From positions 1 through 61,248 of the forward strand of contig JAUNKK010000010.1 in NCBI GenBank assembly GCA_030532825.1: a stretch of DNA of 61,248 bases, written 5' to 3'. Source of the DNA: Propionibacteriaceae bacterium. GTDB taxonomy: Bacteria > Actinomycetota > Actinomycetes > Propionibacteriales > Propionibacteriaceae. Under the pieces are notes generated by a model. The model was not told the DNA's origin, searched no databases, and was given only the letters and a program-made list of their open reading frames with translations. A program made the translations under genes and the position numbers. Numbering within the stretch: position 1 is the stretch's first letter; every line of letters begins with the position of its first letter. Below are positions 36,209 through 46,800 of this stretch, piece after piece.

Positions 36209-37875
36209 GCATCATGCAAGCCCCGTTCACCCTGCGTGCGCATAACCCAGATGTGTTGACCTGCATCGCGAACCTCTCCAACGATGAGGTGTTCACGCCG
36301 CCCGAGTTCGCGAACCAGATGCTCGACACCCTGGCGGCAGCGTGGGCTGACGCCAACGACGGCGCGGAAATCTGGGCTGATCCGACTGTCACCTTCCTCG
36401 ACCCCTTCACCAAGTCGGGAGTGTTCCTCCGCGAGATCGTTCGCCGCCTCACCGACGGATTGATCTTGAAGCTTCCCGATCTTTCCGAACGGGTAGATCA
36501 CATCCTCACGAAACAAGTTTTCGGCATCGGGATCACGCAGCTCACGTCGCTCCTGGCACGCCGAAGCGTCTACTGCTCAAAGTTCGCCAATGGCCCACAC
36601 TCGATCGCCAAGTCCTTCACGACCGAGGACGGCAACATCTGGTTCGAGCGCACCGAACACACCTGGGGCGGGGGTAAGCGCGAGTTCCGCGTCGACCCCT
36701 TGACGAGTCAGGAGATCGCCTTCTACATCAACCGCAAGTGCATCTACTGCGGAGCAGGCGAAAGTGATTATGCCCGCGGTGACGACCTCGAAACCCACGC
36801 CTACGCCTTCATCCACACCGACGACATCAAAGCTCGCATCGCGGAGCTGTTCGGAGAAAACATGCAGTTCGACGTCATCATCGGCAACCCGCCCTACCAG
36901 CTCAGTGATGGCGGAGGCAATGGCTCCAGTGCCTCTCCGATCTATCAACTGTTTGTCGAACAAGCCAAGAAACTTGATCCCCGTTTCCTCACCATGATCG
37001 TTCCTTCACGCTGGTTCACCGGTGGGAAGGGGCTCGACGAATTTCGTGAGTCGATGCTCTCCGATGGGAGGGTGCGAAGACTCAATGACTACCCGATCTC
37101 CGCCGATGTCTTTCCGACGAATGGGCCGAAGGGTGGTGTCTGCGCGTTCCTATGGAGCCGCGATTCCCCAGGAACGTGTGAGGTCACGACCCACTTCCAA
37201 GGAACCGAGTCGAGTTCAGCTCGACCCCTCCTTGAGCCTGGAGCGGACGTGTTCATCCGCTTCAATGAGGGGCTCTCGGTTCTTCAGAAGGTCGCCGCGG
37301 TGGAGGGTCCGGGCTCGCAGTCACTTGCGTTGCCCGACCACCGCCGCTTCCGTGACCTGGTAAGTGTGCGCAGGCCATTCGGGTTCTCATCAACGTTTCG
37401 CGGACGCAACACTGCGAGAAGCGGCGACCTGCGGCTTCTTCAGAAGGGCGGCGTGGGCTACGTAGCCCGCGAGGAGGTCCAGACCGGCCTCAATCTTGCC
37501 GACTCGTGGAAGGTCTTCGTTGGCTTTGCCGCACCGGGAACGGGTGACAAGGACACTTACCCTCATCGCATAATCAGCACGCCGTTCCTCGGGGAACCGG
37601 GGACGGTTTCGACGGAGACGTACCTCGCCATTGGCCCGTTCGACAGCCGGGCCGAAGCCGAGAACGCCCTGGCCTATCTCTCGTGTCGAATCACACGCTT
37701 CCTGATCCTGCTGCACAAGCCTTCGCAGAACACGACCAGGAACGTCTACACGTTCGTGCCCACCCAAGACTGGTCGGTGCCATGGACGGACGATCTGCTC
37801 CGTGAACGGTATGGGATCACGAACGAGGAGATGGCCTTCATCGACAAGGTTGTTCGCCCGATGGAAATCGAATGA
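36205..37875 (+). CDS. Eco57I-type N6-adenine DNA methylase subunit
   Basis: 556 residues. The opening is [18 protein letters not shown], motif I is [15 protein letters not shown] and catalytic motif IV is [11 protein letters not shown] (about residue 225). Between them is a CIYCGAG stretch that may be a zinc-binding insert. The C-terminal half is likely target recognition. It should modify the site recognised by the helicase-nuclease downstream. Overlaps of four bases join it to both neighbours. Confidence 0.83.
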   Translation: MSIMQAPFTLRAHNPDVLTCIANLSNDEVFTPPEFANQMLDTLAAAWADANDGAEIWADPTVTFLDPFTKSGVFLREIVRRLTDGLILKLPDLSERVDHILTKQVFGIGITQLTSLLARRSVYCSKFANGPHSIAKSFTTEDGNIWFERTEHTWGGGKREFRVDPLTSQEIAFYINRKCIYCGAGESDYARGDDLETHAYAFIHTDDIKARIAELFGENMQFDVIIGNPPYQLSDGGGNGSSASPIYQLFVEQAKKLDPRFLTMIVPSRWFTGGKGLDEFRESMLSDGRVRRLNDYPISADVFPTNGPKGGVCAFLWSRDSPGTCEVTTHFQGTESSSARPLLEPGADVFIRFNEGLSVLQKVAAVEGPGSQSLALPDHRRFRDLVSVRRPFGFSSTFRGRNTARSGDLRLLQKGGVGYVAREEVQTGLNLADSWKVFVGFAAPGTGDKDTYPHRIISTPFLGEPGTVSTETYLAIGPFDSRAEAENALAYLSCRITRFLILLHKPSQNTTRNVYTFVPTQDWSVPWTDDLLRERYGITNEEMAFIDKVVRPMEIE

Positions 37876-40436
37876 GCAAGGAAATCAGTCGCTTGCTTCC
37901 AGAGAAGCCGGAGGCCCGACTACGCATCTACGCGTGGTCGCCGAACGATCCGCCGACGGGATACGAGGGCCTGCTGAAGGTGGGGCAAACGACGAAGGCG
38001 GATGTGAACGCGCGCGTCCGCGAGTCTCAGGGGCAAATGCAACAGGCCTACACGCTGCATGTCGATGAGCTGGCAGAGCGTGGCGACGGAAATGTATTCC
38101 GCGACTCGGATGTGCGGCAGCGGCTGATCGAGAAGGGCTTCGAGAACCCGACCTTCGGGTCCGCACGGGAGTGGATGCGCTGCACCCCCGCAGACGTGCT
38201 CACCGCGATCACCGAGCTACGCGACGGCATCAAGCTCAGCGGAACCCATCACGAGACGTTTCCGATGCGCCCGGAGCAGACGAACGCCGTCGAGAAGGCG
38301 CAGAGCTACTTCGAATCGATCTGGGCCGAGGACACCAAAGCCGTCCCGAGGTTCCTGTGGAACGCGAAGATGCGGTTCGGCAAGACTTTCGCCTCGTACC
38401 AACTCGCCAAGCGCCTGGGCGCGAGACGTGTGCTCGTGGTGACGTTCAAGCCCGCTGTCGAGGACGCGTGGCAGAGCGATCTGGAGTCGCATGCCGACTT
38501 CGACGGCTGGCAGTACCTCTCATCCGCAACCGGCGGCAGCCCGGACGATGCCGACAAGACCCGCCCGCTGGTGTACTTCGGGTCCTTCCAGGACCTCCTT
38601 GGGCGCGACCGGAAGACGGGGCTCATCAAGTCGAAGAACGAGTGGGTGCATACCACGAACTGGGACTTGGTCATCTTCGATGAGTACCACTTCGGTGCTT
38701 GGCGGGAGTCGGCCAAGGAGCTGTTCGAGGGCGAGGACGACAGAGTCAAACAGAAGGAGATCGCCGCCGAGTACAACGACGGCCTCATCGCCTTCGACGA
38801 GGAACTCGACGAGCTCGGCAACGACGAGGACGACTTTCTGCCGATCACGACCCGTGCATACCTGTACCTGTCGGGCACGCCCTTCAAGGCGTTGGCCACG
38901 GGTGAGTTCATCGAGGAGCAAATTTTCAACTGGACCTACACCGACGAGCAGCGCGCCAAAGCCGAGTACGCCGCCGCGCACCCTGACACGTGGAACCCGT
39001 ACGGCGCACTGCCGGAGTTGCGGCTGTTCACCTACCAGATGCCGGACGAGCTCATCGCGGTGGCGAACCAAGGCGAGTTCGACGAGTTCGACCTCAACGA
39101 CTTCTTCGAGGCCAAGGGCACCGGTGCAGATGCGGAGTTCGTTCACAAGACCGACGTACAGAAGTGGCTCGACATCATCCGTGGCGCGCACCTGCCCACC
39201 CAGGTCGACGCAATGCGAATGGGCACCCGTCCGCCGTTCCCGTACTCGGACGCCCGCCTGCTGCCCTACTTGCAACACTCGTTCTGGTTCCTGCCCAACG
39301 TCGCTGCGTGTGAGGCGATGGCGAACCTACTCGCCGAGAAGCAGAACGTGTTCTGGCACGACTACAAGGTCCTCGTCGTCGCCGGGACCCGAGCCGGGAT
39401 TGGCCTCGACGCGCTCCCACCCGTGCGGGCAGCCATCGGAGACGGCCACGACACCAAGACCATCACACTGTCATGCGGCAAGCTCACCACTGGAGTCACG
39501 GTCAAGCAGTGGTCGTCGATCCTGATGCTGCGCAACCTGAACTCGCCCGAGACCTATTTCCAGGCGGCGTTCCGGGTCCAATCTCCGTGGTCGATCAAGA
39601 ACCCCGACGGCGACGACCCGAGCGCAGAGGCCGTCCTGAAGCCCGTGTGCTTCGTGTTCGACTTCGCGCCCACACGGGCGCTACGACAGATCGCCGACTA
39701 CGGGGCGGGACTCTCGCCCGAGACCCCGAACCCCGAACAAGCCGTCGAAGAGTTGGTGAAGTTCCTGCCCGTCCTCGCCTACGACGGGTCGAACATGACC
39801 CAGGTAGACGCTGGCGGCATCCTCGACATCGCCATGTCCGGCACCTCCGCGACCCTGCTGGCGCGCAAGTGGGAGTCGGCGATCCTCGTCAACGTCGACA
39901 ACGACACCCTCCGAAAAATCATGAACAACCCCGACGCGCTCAACGCCGTGATGAACATCGAAGGGTTCCGCGCGCTCGGCAACGACATCTTCGAGACCGT
40001 CGTCAACAAGAGTGACGCGGTGAAGAAGGCCAAGAAGGAGAAGGGCGAAGACGCCACGCCGGCTGAGAAGAAGGAACTGACCGCCGAGGAGAAGGAGTAC
40101 AAGTCCAAGCGCAAGCAGATTCAGGACAAGCTCGTGAAGTTCGCGACCCGCATCCCGGCCTTCATGTACCTGACCGACTTCCGCGAGAACACCCTCCAAG
40201 ACGTCATCACCAAGCTCGAACCCGGCCTGTTCCGCGCCGTCACGGGTCTGACCGTCGAGGACTTTCACCTCCTAGTGAACCTCGGCGTCTTCAACGCCAC
40301 CCACATGAACCAGGCCGTCTTCGCGTTCCGCCGCTACGAGGACTCCTCCCTGTCCTACACCGGAATCGAGTCCCACAAGGGACTCCGCCGCTACGGCCTC
40401 TACGACACCGTGGTCGCCCTCGACGAGCGGGCCTGA
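37872..40436 (+). CDS. GIY-YIG nuclease / SF2 helicase restriction subunit
   Basis: 854 residues. The N-terminal 60 residues ([13 protein letters not shown] ... [10 protein letters not shown]) fit a GIY-YIG/T5orf172-type nuclease. SF2 helicase motifs follow: [14 protein letters not shown] (about 170), II DEYHFG (about 269), III LSGTPF, and [13 protein letters not shown] Lys/Glu-rich coil lies near 710-740. It probably translocates along unmethylated DNA and cuts it. It forms one coupled operon with the two methylase genes. No separate specificity subunit is seen. Confidence 0.83.
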   Translation: MSKEISRLLPEKPEARLRIYAWSPNDPPTGYEGLLKVGQTTKADVNARVRESQGQMQQAYTLHVDELAERGDGNVFRDSDVRQRLIEKGFENPTFGSAREWMRCTPADVLTAITELRDGIKLSGTHHETFPMRPEQTNAVEKAQSYFESIWAEDTKAVPRFLWNAKMRFGKTFASYQLAKRLGARRVLVVTFKPAVEDAWQSDLESHADFDGWQYLSSATGGSPDDADKTRPLVYFGSFQDLLGRDRKTGLIKSKNEWVHTTNWDLVIFDEYHFGAWRESAKELFEGEDDRVKQKEIAAEYNDGLIAFDEELDELGNDEDDFLPITTRAYLYLSGTPFKALATGEFIEEQIFNWTYTDEQRAKAEYAAAHPDTWNPYGALPELRLFTYQMPDELIAVANQGEFDEFDLNDFFEAKGTGADAEFVHKTDVQKWLDIIRGAHLPTQVDAMRMGTRPPFPYSDARLLPYLQHSFWFLPNVAACEAMANLLAEKQNVFWHDYKVLVVAGTRAGIGLDALPPVRAAIGDGHDTKTITLSCGKLTTGVTVKQWSSILMLRNLNSPETYFQAAFRVQSPWSIKNPDGDDPSAEAVLKPVCFVFDFAPTRALRQIADYGAGLSPETPNPEQAVEELVKFLPVLAYDGSNMTQVDAGGILDIAMSGTSATLLARKWESAILVNVDNDTLRKIMNNPDALNAVMNIEGFRALGNDIFETVVNKSDAVKKAKKEKGEDATPAEKKELTAEEKEYKSKRKQIQDKLVKFATRIPAFMYLTDFRENTLQDVITKLEPGLFRAVTGLTVEDFHLLVNLGVFNATHMNQAVFAFRRYEDSSLSYTGIESHKGLRRYGLYDTVVALDERA

Positions 40437-40519
40437 CGTGAACCGTTCAGCTCCCTCGTTGTTGTATCCGAGAACGTATCCGGCACAGCTCAGCCGCGGG
40501 ACAGCGCGGTATCCGGACC

Positions 40520-41329
40520 ATGAGTAGCACTCAGCCCGCTTGGGACTACGCGGTTCTGAAGGAAGTTGCGGGAGTACTGGCCGACACGACCGACGGGCTG
40601 ACAGGCAAGGAGATCGGTGACCTCCTCACAAGTTTGAGCATGGAAGACCCGCTTCCCAGCGCAACCAAGCGAGACCGCCTGGCCGAAGCCTTCGTGGCGC
40701 GTCAGAATAAGGACCGCAGCTCGCGACGGATCATCACGTTCATCGTTCACGCGATGGCACCCGTCAGATACCGTGATCGGCCCGAGCTGTTCTCGCTACG
40801 TCAGGACCGCCTCAATGAACGGCTCGCGTTCGTCGGGTTGCATGTGACGGCGAAGGGTGAAGTTGCTCGCGGTGCACGCGCCGAAACGCTCGATGAGGCG
40901 ACACGGATCGCCACGTCGATTCGCGATGAGCTCGCGCGGCGCAAGACCCATCCCGAGGTACTTCGGTACTGCTCGGTGGAAGTATTGAAGCGAGATCACT
41001 TCCACGCCTGTCTCGAAGCGACAAAGAGCATCTTCGACCGTATCCGGGCTATGACTGGCGGCTCGGGCGACGGGGCCGGCCTTGTTGACGCAACACTTGC
41101 GCTGGGAAAGACGGGGGTCCCTGCGTTGGCGATCAACTCGTTGCGCACTCAGACTCAACGTGACGAGCAGTCTGGCTTCGCCAACCTCATCAAGGGACTC
41201 GGGAGTCTGTACCGTAATCCCACTGCGCACGACCCTCGGCTCCACCGCGCAATCACGGAAGAGGAGCTCCTCGAAGTCCTGACTATGGTGTCTATGGTTC
41301 ACCGCAGACTCGATGAGGCTGCGAAGTGA
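40520..41329 (+). CDS. TIGR02391-like protein with HEPN-type Rx4H motif
   Basis: 269 residues. The C-terminal half matches the TIGR02391 (Ymh-like) family: FDRIRAMTGGSGDGAGLVDATLALG, SGFANLIKGLGSLYRNPTAHDP. R-N-P-T-A-H is the Rx4H signature of HEPN nucleases. An N-terminal helical region (YAVLKEVAGVLADTTDGLTGKEIG) may be an HTH. Such proteins sit near restriction systems and phages, and RNase activity is possible but unproven. It starts 84 bases after the helicase and overlaps the next gene by four bases. Confidence 0.75.
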   Translation: MSSTQPAWDYAVLKEVAGVLADTTDGLTGKEIGDLLTSLSMEDPLPSATKRDRLAEAFVARQNKDRSSRRIITFIVHAMAPVRYRDRPELFSLRQDRLNERLAFVGLHVTAKGEVARGARAETLDEATRIATSIRDELARRKTHPEVLRYCSVEVLKRDHFHACLEATKSIFDRIRAMTGGSGDGAGLVDATLALGKTGVPALAINSLRTQTQRDEQSGFANLIKGLGSLYRNPTAHDPRLHRAITEEELLEVLTMVSMVHRRLDEAAK

Positions 41330-42528
41330 GCGAGCGTGAAGATGCTGTGGAAGACGCGGATCGTCTGCGGCGAGAGGCACCGCAGGCAACCCCTCGAGCC
41401 CACAGCGGCGCAGACCTCTCCCAGTTGTCCCGGTCCGTGACAGTGAAATCGGGCTTCGCGGCAGCGATGATGCCGAGCATCAGGAGGCTTGAGGCCCCGT
41501 GGCTCGTGCAGTTCCAAGCCAATCTCCGGTCGGCATTGCCTGATCCGGATGCCTACCTCCGCGACATCGTCGAGCCCCTAAATCGGATGGTGCGCCAGCA
41601 GTTGAAGTCATCCGTGCCGGACATTGACGAAGTAGTCCGGCGCACCCTGGAGCCTCTCAACGCGCGGGTCCGCGAGCAGATGGCACAAGTTCAGCAGGAC
41701 ATCCTCTCTAGCGCGCTCCCATCCTTCGACCTCTCGGCCATGTTGACGCCGCGCGTGAGCCCAGGACTCGGGGATAGTCTCCGCCTGATAGCCGACCACC
41801 ACGTCCAGCTCCTGGACGGGCTCCGCGAGGCTCTCAAGACCCGGATCGATCCGAAGCTCCTAGAGGGGCTTAACCGTGCCTTCCTCCCACCGAATCTCCG
41901 GTCTCATGCCAATGAGATCGATGCTCGTGTGGTCCATGAGTTTCTCGAAGCGGAGGGTATCCCGCTGTACTTGGTCCCTCGCGGGCGCACGGCGCTCCGA
42001 CTTGTGCGGGCGCAGGATCGGGCCGCACGCCGACGGGTGCTAAACGATTGCTACGACTCACTGATCGACGACTGTGCCGCGATCCTCGAAAACGCTGAGA
42101 GGGATGTGATCGGGGACGAGCTCTTGTTCGCACTGGATGGACTCGGCGCAATGCGATCTGGACACACCCGTTCTGCCCAGGCAATGCTGACAGTCACGCT
42201 CGACACGTTGGTATATCGCTTCCACCCCGACCGGAACAAACGATCAAAGATAACCAACCGGGCGAAGGGCGCGACCGTTCCGGCTGAGATCGAGGAGATG
42301 GGACTGCGAGAGGCTCTCGTGTGGCTGCCAATTTGGAACGCGCATGAGCAGTTCTGGCGGCATCGCGGCGACTCGGTGCCCCACTACTACTCGCGGCACG
42401 CCAGCGTGCATGCAGTGTCCGCACGACAGTTCAGCAAACGGAACTGTATTCAAGTCCTCATGCTTGTGGCGAGCCTGATCGGCTACGCCAGCATGGTGGC
42501 TGGTCAGCAAGTACCAACGACCGGCTAG
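41326..42528 (+). CDS. Uncharacterised protein with C-terminal HEPN-like motif
   Basis: 400 residues. The N-terminal 200 residues are helical (YLRDIVEPLNRMVRQQLKSSVP and similar repeats of amphipathic helices). The C-terminal part has DVIGDELLFALDGLGAMRSGHTRSAQAM and later HYYSRHASVHAVS, where R-H-A-S-V-H gives an Rx4H motif. It ends with a hydrophobic segment (IQVLMLVASLIGYAS). The GTG overlaps the upstream stop (GTGA). It overlaps the convergent cytosine methylase by 71 bases. No family recognised; an abortive-infection role with its HEPN neighbour is an inference. Confidence 0.6.
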   Translation: MSEREDAVEDADRLRREAPQATPRAHSGADLSQLSRSVTVKSGFAAAMMPSIRRLEAPWLVQFQANLRSALPDPDAYLRDIVEPLNRMVRQQLKSSVPDIDEVVRRTLEPLNARVREQMAQVQQDILSSALPSFDLSAMLTPRVSPGLGDSLRLIADHHVQLLDGLREALKTRIDPKLLEGLNRAFLPPNLRSHANEIDARVVHEFLEAEGIPLYLVPRGRTALRLVRAQDRAARRRVLNDCYDSLIDDCAAILENAERDVIGDELLFALDGLGAMRSGHTRSAQAMLTVTLDTLVYRFHPDRNKRSKITNRAKGATVPAEIEEMGLREALVWLPIWNAHEQFWRHRGDSVPHYYSRHASVHAVSARQFSKRNCIQVLMLVASLIGYASMVAGQQVPTTG

Positions 42529-43579
42529 CCGCTACTGCTTGAAGTGGCAGGACGCCGTTTCCGAGTGCGGTGATCTGCTGGTTCTGCGTCAGCTCGCTGG
42601 CGTCGGTGACCCATCCGGCAGGCAGCCCCATCAGCCACTCGACGAACGCCGGTGCTGGGCGGGGTGCGTCGGCGTCGTTCAGGAGTGTTGGGGCGGGTGC
42701 TGCCCGTCCTGTGATGTGTTCCCAGCGGCTGATGGCGTCGGCGTAGCGTCCCCAGCGTTGAACAGTCCGTCGATCAGCGACCACAGTGTCTCCGACTCGC
42801 GCCTCTTGTTCGGTGAGCCAGCCGGTCCGTGGAGCGCGAAGTCGATGATCTGGTGCGACAGCGCGATCGTCCCGCGCCTCGCCCGTACCTGATCGAGGGT
42901 CTCGCCGCCCCGGGAGGAGTCTGTCGCGAGTGGGGTGCGGAAGCGTGCGGTGGGCGAGGATGAAGATGCGGAGGCGGTGGTGAGGAGCGCCGACAAGGGA
43001 AGCCGGTAGGCCGATCCATCGTGCATCCAGCCGCAGGTCGGCCAGATCGCCGAGAACGGCGCCGAGAGCCCGTAGAGGTCGAGCTGCGTGGTCTCCCAGA
43101 TTCCACGGGTTGGGCTCCAGCTCGCGAAGGGTTGCGTCGCCGGGGTTGCGTGAGTCATTCCGCTCTCCTTCTGCTGGTGTCCGCGTCGCGGGTGAGGACA
43201 GCAGCCCGCGGACGTTCTCGATGACGACCCACTCGGGTTGGAGCGCGTCGATTGCTTCGGCCATGTGCGCCCAGAGGCCCGAACGGGTGCCCGGCGCGAG
43301 GCCCGCGCGCTTGCCGACGGTCGATACGTCTTGGCAGGGGAACCCGCCGATGAGGATGTCCACGGGCTCGACCTCGTGCCAGTTGATGGTGGTGATGTCG
43401 CCGAGGTTCGGGACGCCCGGCCAGTGGTTGGAAAAGACGGCGGCGACGAGTTCCTTGAGTTCGGAGAACCACACGGTTTCGGCGTTGAAGGCGTGTTCGA
43501 CGGCGAGGTCGAGGCCGCCGTAGCCGCTGAACAGCGACCCGATCTTGAGTCGAGACGGCTGATCTTCCTGGTCGTGCAT
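42458..43579 (-). CDS. C5-cytosine DNA methyltransferase
   Basis: 373 residues. Motifs I GSLFSGYGGLDLAVEHAF, IV GGFPCQDVSTVGKRAGL (catalytic Cys), VI VVIENVRGLL, VIII GAPHHRLRIFIL and X QNQQITALGNGVLPLQAV are all present. The target-recognition region (about 200-300) is short. It makes 5-methylcytosine. No endonuclease is adjacent, so it may be an orphan that protects the element from host restriction during transfer, which would suit its place before the relaxase. Confidence 0.9.
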   Translation of the reverse strand: MHDQEDQPSRLKIGSLFSGYGGLDLAVEHAFNAETVWFSELKELVAAVFSNHWPGVPNLGDITTINWHEVEPVDILIGGFPCQDVSTVGKRAGLAPGTRSGLWAHMAEAIDALQPEWVVIENVRGLLSSPATRTPAEGERNDSRNPGDATLRELEPNPWNLGDHAARPLRALGAVLGDLADLRLDARWIGLPASLVGAPHHRLRIFILAHRTLPHPTRDRLLPGRRDPRSGTGEARDDRAVAPDHRLRAPRTGWLTEQEARVGDTVVADRRTVQRWGRYADAISRWEHITGRAAPAPTLLNDADAPRPAPAFVEWLMGLPAGWVTDASELTQNQQITALGNGVLPLQAVAASRSLVLADQPPCWRSRSGSPQA

Positions 43580-43634
43580 GAGGGCTCCGAGTGACGGGCG
43601 GCCCCGGCCTCAGTTCTTCTCGTTCTGATGCCGG

Positions 43635-43660
43635 GCTGGTCACCTGTCAGGTGCACCAGC
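43635..43660. other. Hairpin upstream of the relaxase gene, oriT candidate
   Basis: GCTGGTCACCTG and CAGGTGCACCAGC pair over one loop base with one bulged C. It stands in the 287-base gap between the methylase and the MobF relaxase. MobF origins of transfer have inverted repeats beside the nick site and usually lie next to the relaxase gene. No nic consensus could be recognised; a terminator or operator is also possible. Confidence 0.4.
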
Positions 43661-43866
43661 GCGCCACGCGTCGCCGCCCTCATCGCCCCGCGCTTCGCTG
43701 ACACTCGACTGGTCCGCCTCACCGATCCCGACCACCCGGGCTGCTCGTCTCACCGACCCACCCACTGAGAGGACACGCGTCTTGCAGATCGAGGTAGAAG
43801 GAGCTTTCTCGCCACAGATGTCACCGGCCGACGGTGCTCACCTGCTCGTCAGGACGGGAGGTAGCG

Positions 43867-46800
43867 ATGACGGTTTCGATGCGGGTGATGAGCGCGGGCG
43901 ATGGTTACAAGTACCTACTGAAGACCGTCGCGGCCGCCGACGGAGACCGGCCTCTCTCGACGCCGCTGACCCGCTACTTCATCGAAGAAGGCACCCCGCC
44001 GGGACGGTGGCTCGGCAAAGGAGTCGCGTCACTTGGCAAGGGTGAACTGGTCGTCGGTGATCAGGTCTCTGAGGCCCAGCTCCAGCTCCTCATGGGCATG
44101 GGGCACGACCCGATCACCAACGCGCCGCTGGGCCGGGCGTTCCCCGCCTACAAAGATGCGCCGAAACGCATTGAGGCCCGAATCGCGAAGCTCGACGCCA
44201 CACTGACGCCTGGCGCGAAGGGCGAGGCTGTCGCACTGATTGTGGCGGAGGAGAACGCGCGGGCGGGGCGTCGAGCGGTGGCGGGGTTCGACTTCACGTT
44301 CTCGATACCGAAGTCCGCCAGCGTCCTCTGGGCAGTCGCCGACGCGGGGGTGCAGGCGATGATCGGGGCCGCGCATCACCGGGCGGTTGCGGAGGTGGTT
44401 GCGTTCATGGAACGAGAGGTTGCGGCGACCCGCACCGGCGCTACCGCAGGTGATGGAGCCGTTGCACAGGTCAAGGTCGAGGGGCTGATCGCGACCGCGT
44501 TCGATCACTTCGACTCCCGCGCAGGCGACCCCCACCTCCACACTCACGTCGTCATCAGCAACAAGGCCAAGACCATCCTCGACGGAAAGTGGCGCTCACT
44601 CGATGGCAGACCGATGCACGCCGCCGTCGTCGTGCTTTCCGAGCTGCATGAGGCGGTGTTCGCGGACCACATGACCCGCATCTTCGGCGTCGAATGGGAG
44701 GCCCGGGACATGGGCCGCGACCGCAACCCCGCCTGGGCGATCACCGCTGTTCCGGAGACCCTGGTGGTGGAGTTCTCCAGCCGCGCCCGCCACATCGACG
44801 CCGAGAAGAACCGGCTCATCGACGAGTACGTCACCGCTCACGGCCGCCAGCCGTCGAATGCCACGATCTTGAAGCTCCGCGCACAGGCAACGCTCTCGAC
44901 CCGGCCTGACAAGCAGGTCCGATCCTTGGCCGACCTGACCGAGGAGTGGCGAACTCGAGCCACCACCATCCTCGGCGGGGACGCGACCAGGTGGGCGATG
45001 GACGCTACCGGCAATGACCGGCCGCTCTTGTTGCGGGCTGACGACATCCCTCTCGATGTGATCCGCGAGATCGGTCGATCAGTCGTCGAGGCGGTCGGTG
45101 AGAAGCGTTCGACCTGGCGCCGGTGGAACCTCATGGCCGAAGCCGCGAGGCAGACGATGGGCTGGCGCTTCGCAACCACCACCGATCGCGAGTCGGTGAT
45201 CGCGATGGTCACCGACGCCGCCCAGCTCGCATCCCTCCGGCTCACACCACCCGAGCTCTCGCTCTCTCCCGTAGTGTTCCGACGCGACGACGGCACGTCG
45301 GTGTTCCGACCTGTCAACTCGACGATCTTCACCTCCGAGGTCCAGCTTCTGGCGGAGGACCGGCTCCTGGACCGCTCCCGCGACCTCACCGGTCCCACAG
45401 TCTCCCTCGCGACCGTCGAGAAGATCACCCGCAAGCCAGACACGGACGGTCTGCTGTTGGGTGAGGATCAGACCGATGCGCTGACGCGGATCGCAGTGTC
45501 GGGACGGGTGCTTGACGTTCTTGTCGGTCCGGCTGGGGCGGGCAAGACCACCGCCATGAACGCGCTCCGCCGAGCCTGGGAGGCCGAACACGGCAAAGGC
45601 TCCGTGGTCGGGCTCGCCCCGTCGGCGGTGGCCGCGCAGGTCCTCGCCGACGATCTCGGGATCGAGACCGAGAACACCGCGATGTGGTGGCAGAACCACC
45701 TCACCAAAGGACTCACCTTCCAGCCGGGGCAGTTGGTCATCGTCGACGAAGCATCTCTGGCCGGCACTCTGTCCCTGGACCGGATCACCGGCCTCGCCCA
45801 GCAGGTCGGGGCGAAGGTGCTGCTCGTGGGCGATTACGCCCAGCTTCAATCGGTCGATGCCGGAGGCGCGTTCTCGATGCTCGCCCACGACCGCACCGAC
45901 ACCGTCGAACTCATCGACGTCCACCGCTTCCACCAGCCGTGGGAGAAACTCGGCTCCCTCGACCTCCGTCACGGCCACACCTCCGTGATTGACACCTACC
46001 TCGCCCACGGCCGCATCCGAGACGGCGACACCGAGACCATGACCGACGCCGCCTACACGGCCTGGCGGGCAGACCGAGACGCCGGACGCATCACCGTCCT
46101 GATCACCGAGACCCGCGAGCAAGTGACCGCGCTCAATGAGCGCGCCCGAGCTGATCTCCTCATCGACGGGACCCTCGACCAGGATCGGGAGGTTGAGCTG
46201 CGCGACGGAACCCATGCCGGTATCGGGGACACCGTCATCACCCGCCGCAACGACCGGAAGATCACGGCGAGCAACGGCAACGACTGGGTGCGCAACGGCG
46301 ACATCTGGACAATCACCGACGTTCGAGACGACGGAAGCATCACCATCCGCAGACCTGGCCGCTCCTACGGCGGCGCGATCGTGCTGCCTGCGGCCTATGT
46401 CGCCGAGTATGTCGATCTCGGATACGCGGTCACCGCGCACCGAGCCCAAGGCGTCACCACCGACACCGCCCACGTCCTGGTCGAGCCGACCGCGACCAGG
46501 GAGAACTTCTACGTCTCCATGACCCGAGGACGTGCTGCAAATCATGCCTATGTGATCCTCGACCGGGTCGACGACCACCAACAGCCGCACCCCGGCGACG
46601 ACCCGAACGCGAGCGGCCGCAGCGTCCTGACCGGGGTCCTCCAGCACGTCGGCGCGGAACTGTCGGCCCACGAGACGATCACCACCGAACACGAACAGTG
46701 GGGCTCGATCGCGCAGCTCGCCGCCGAGTACGAGACCATCGCCGCCGCCGCGCAACACGACCGCTGGGCATCCCTCGTCCGTGCATCCAGCCTCACTGCT

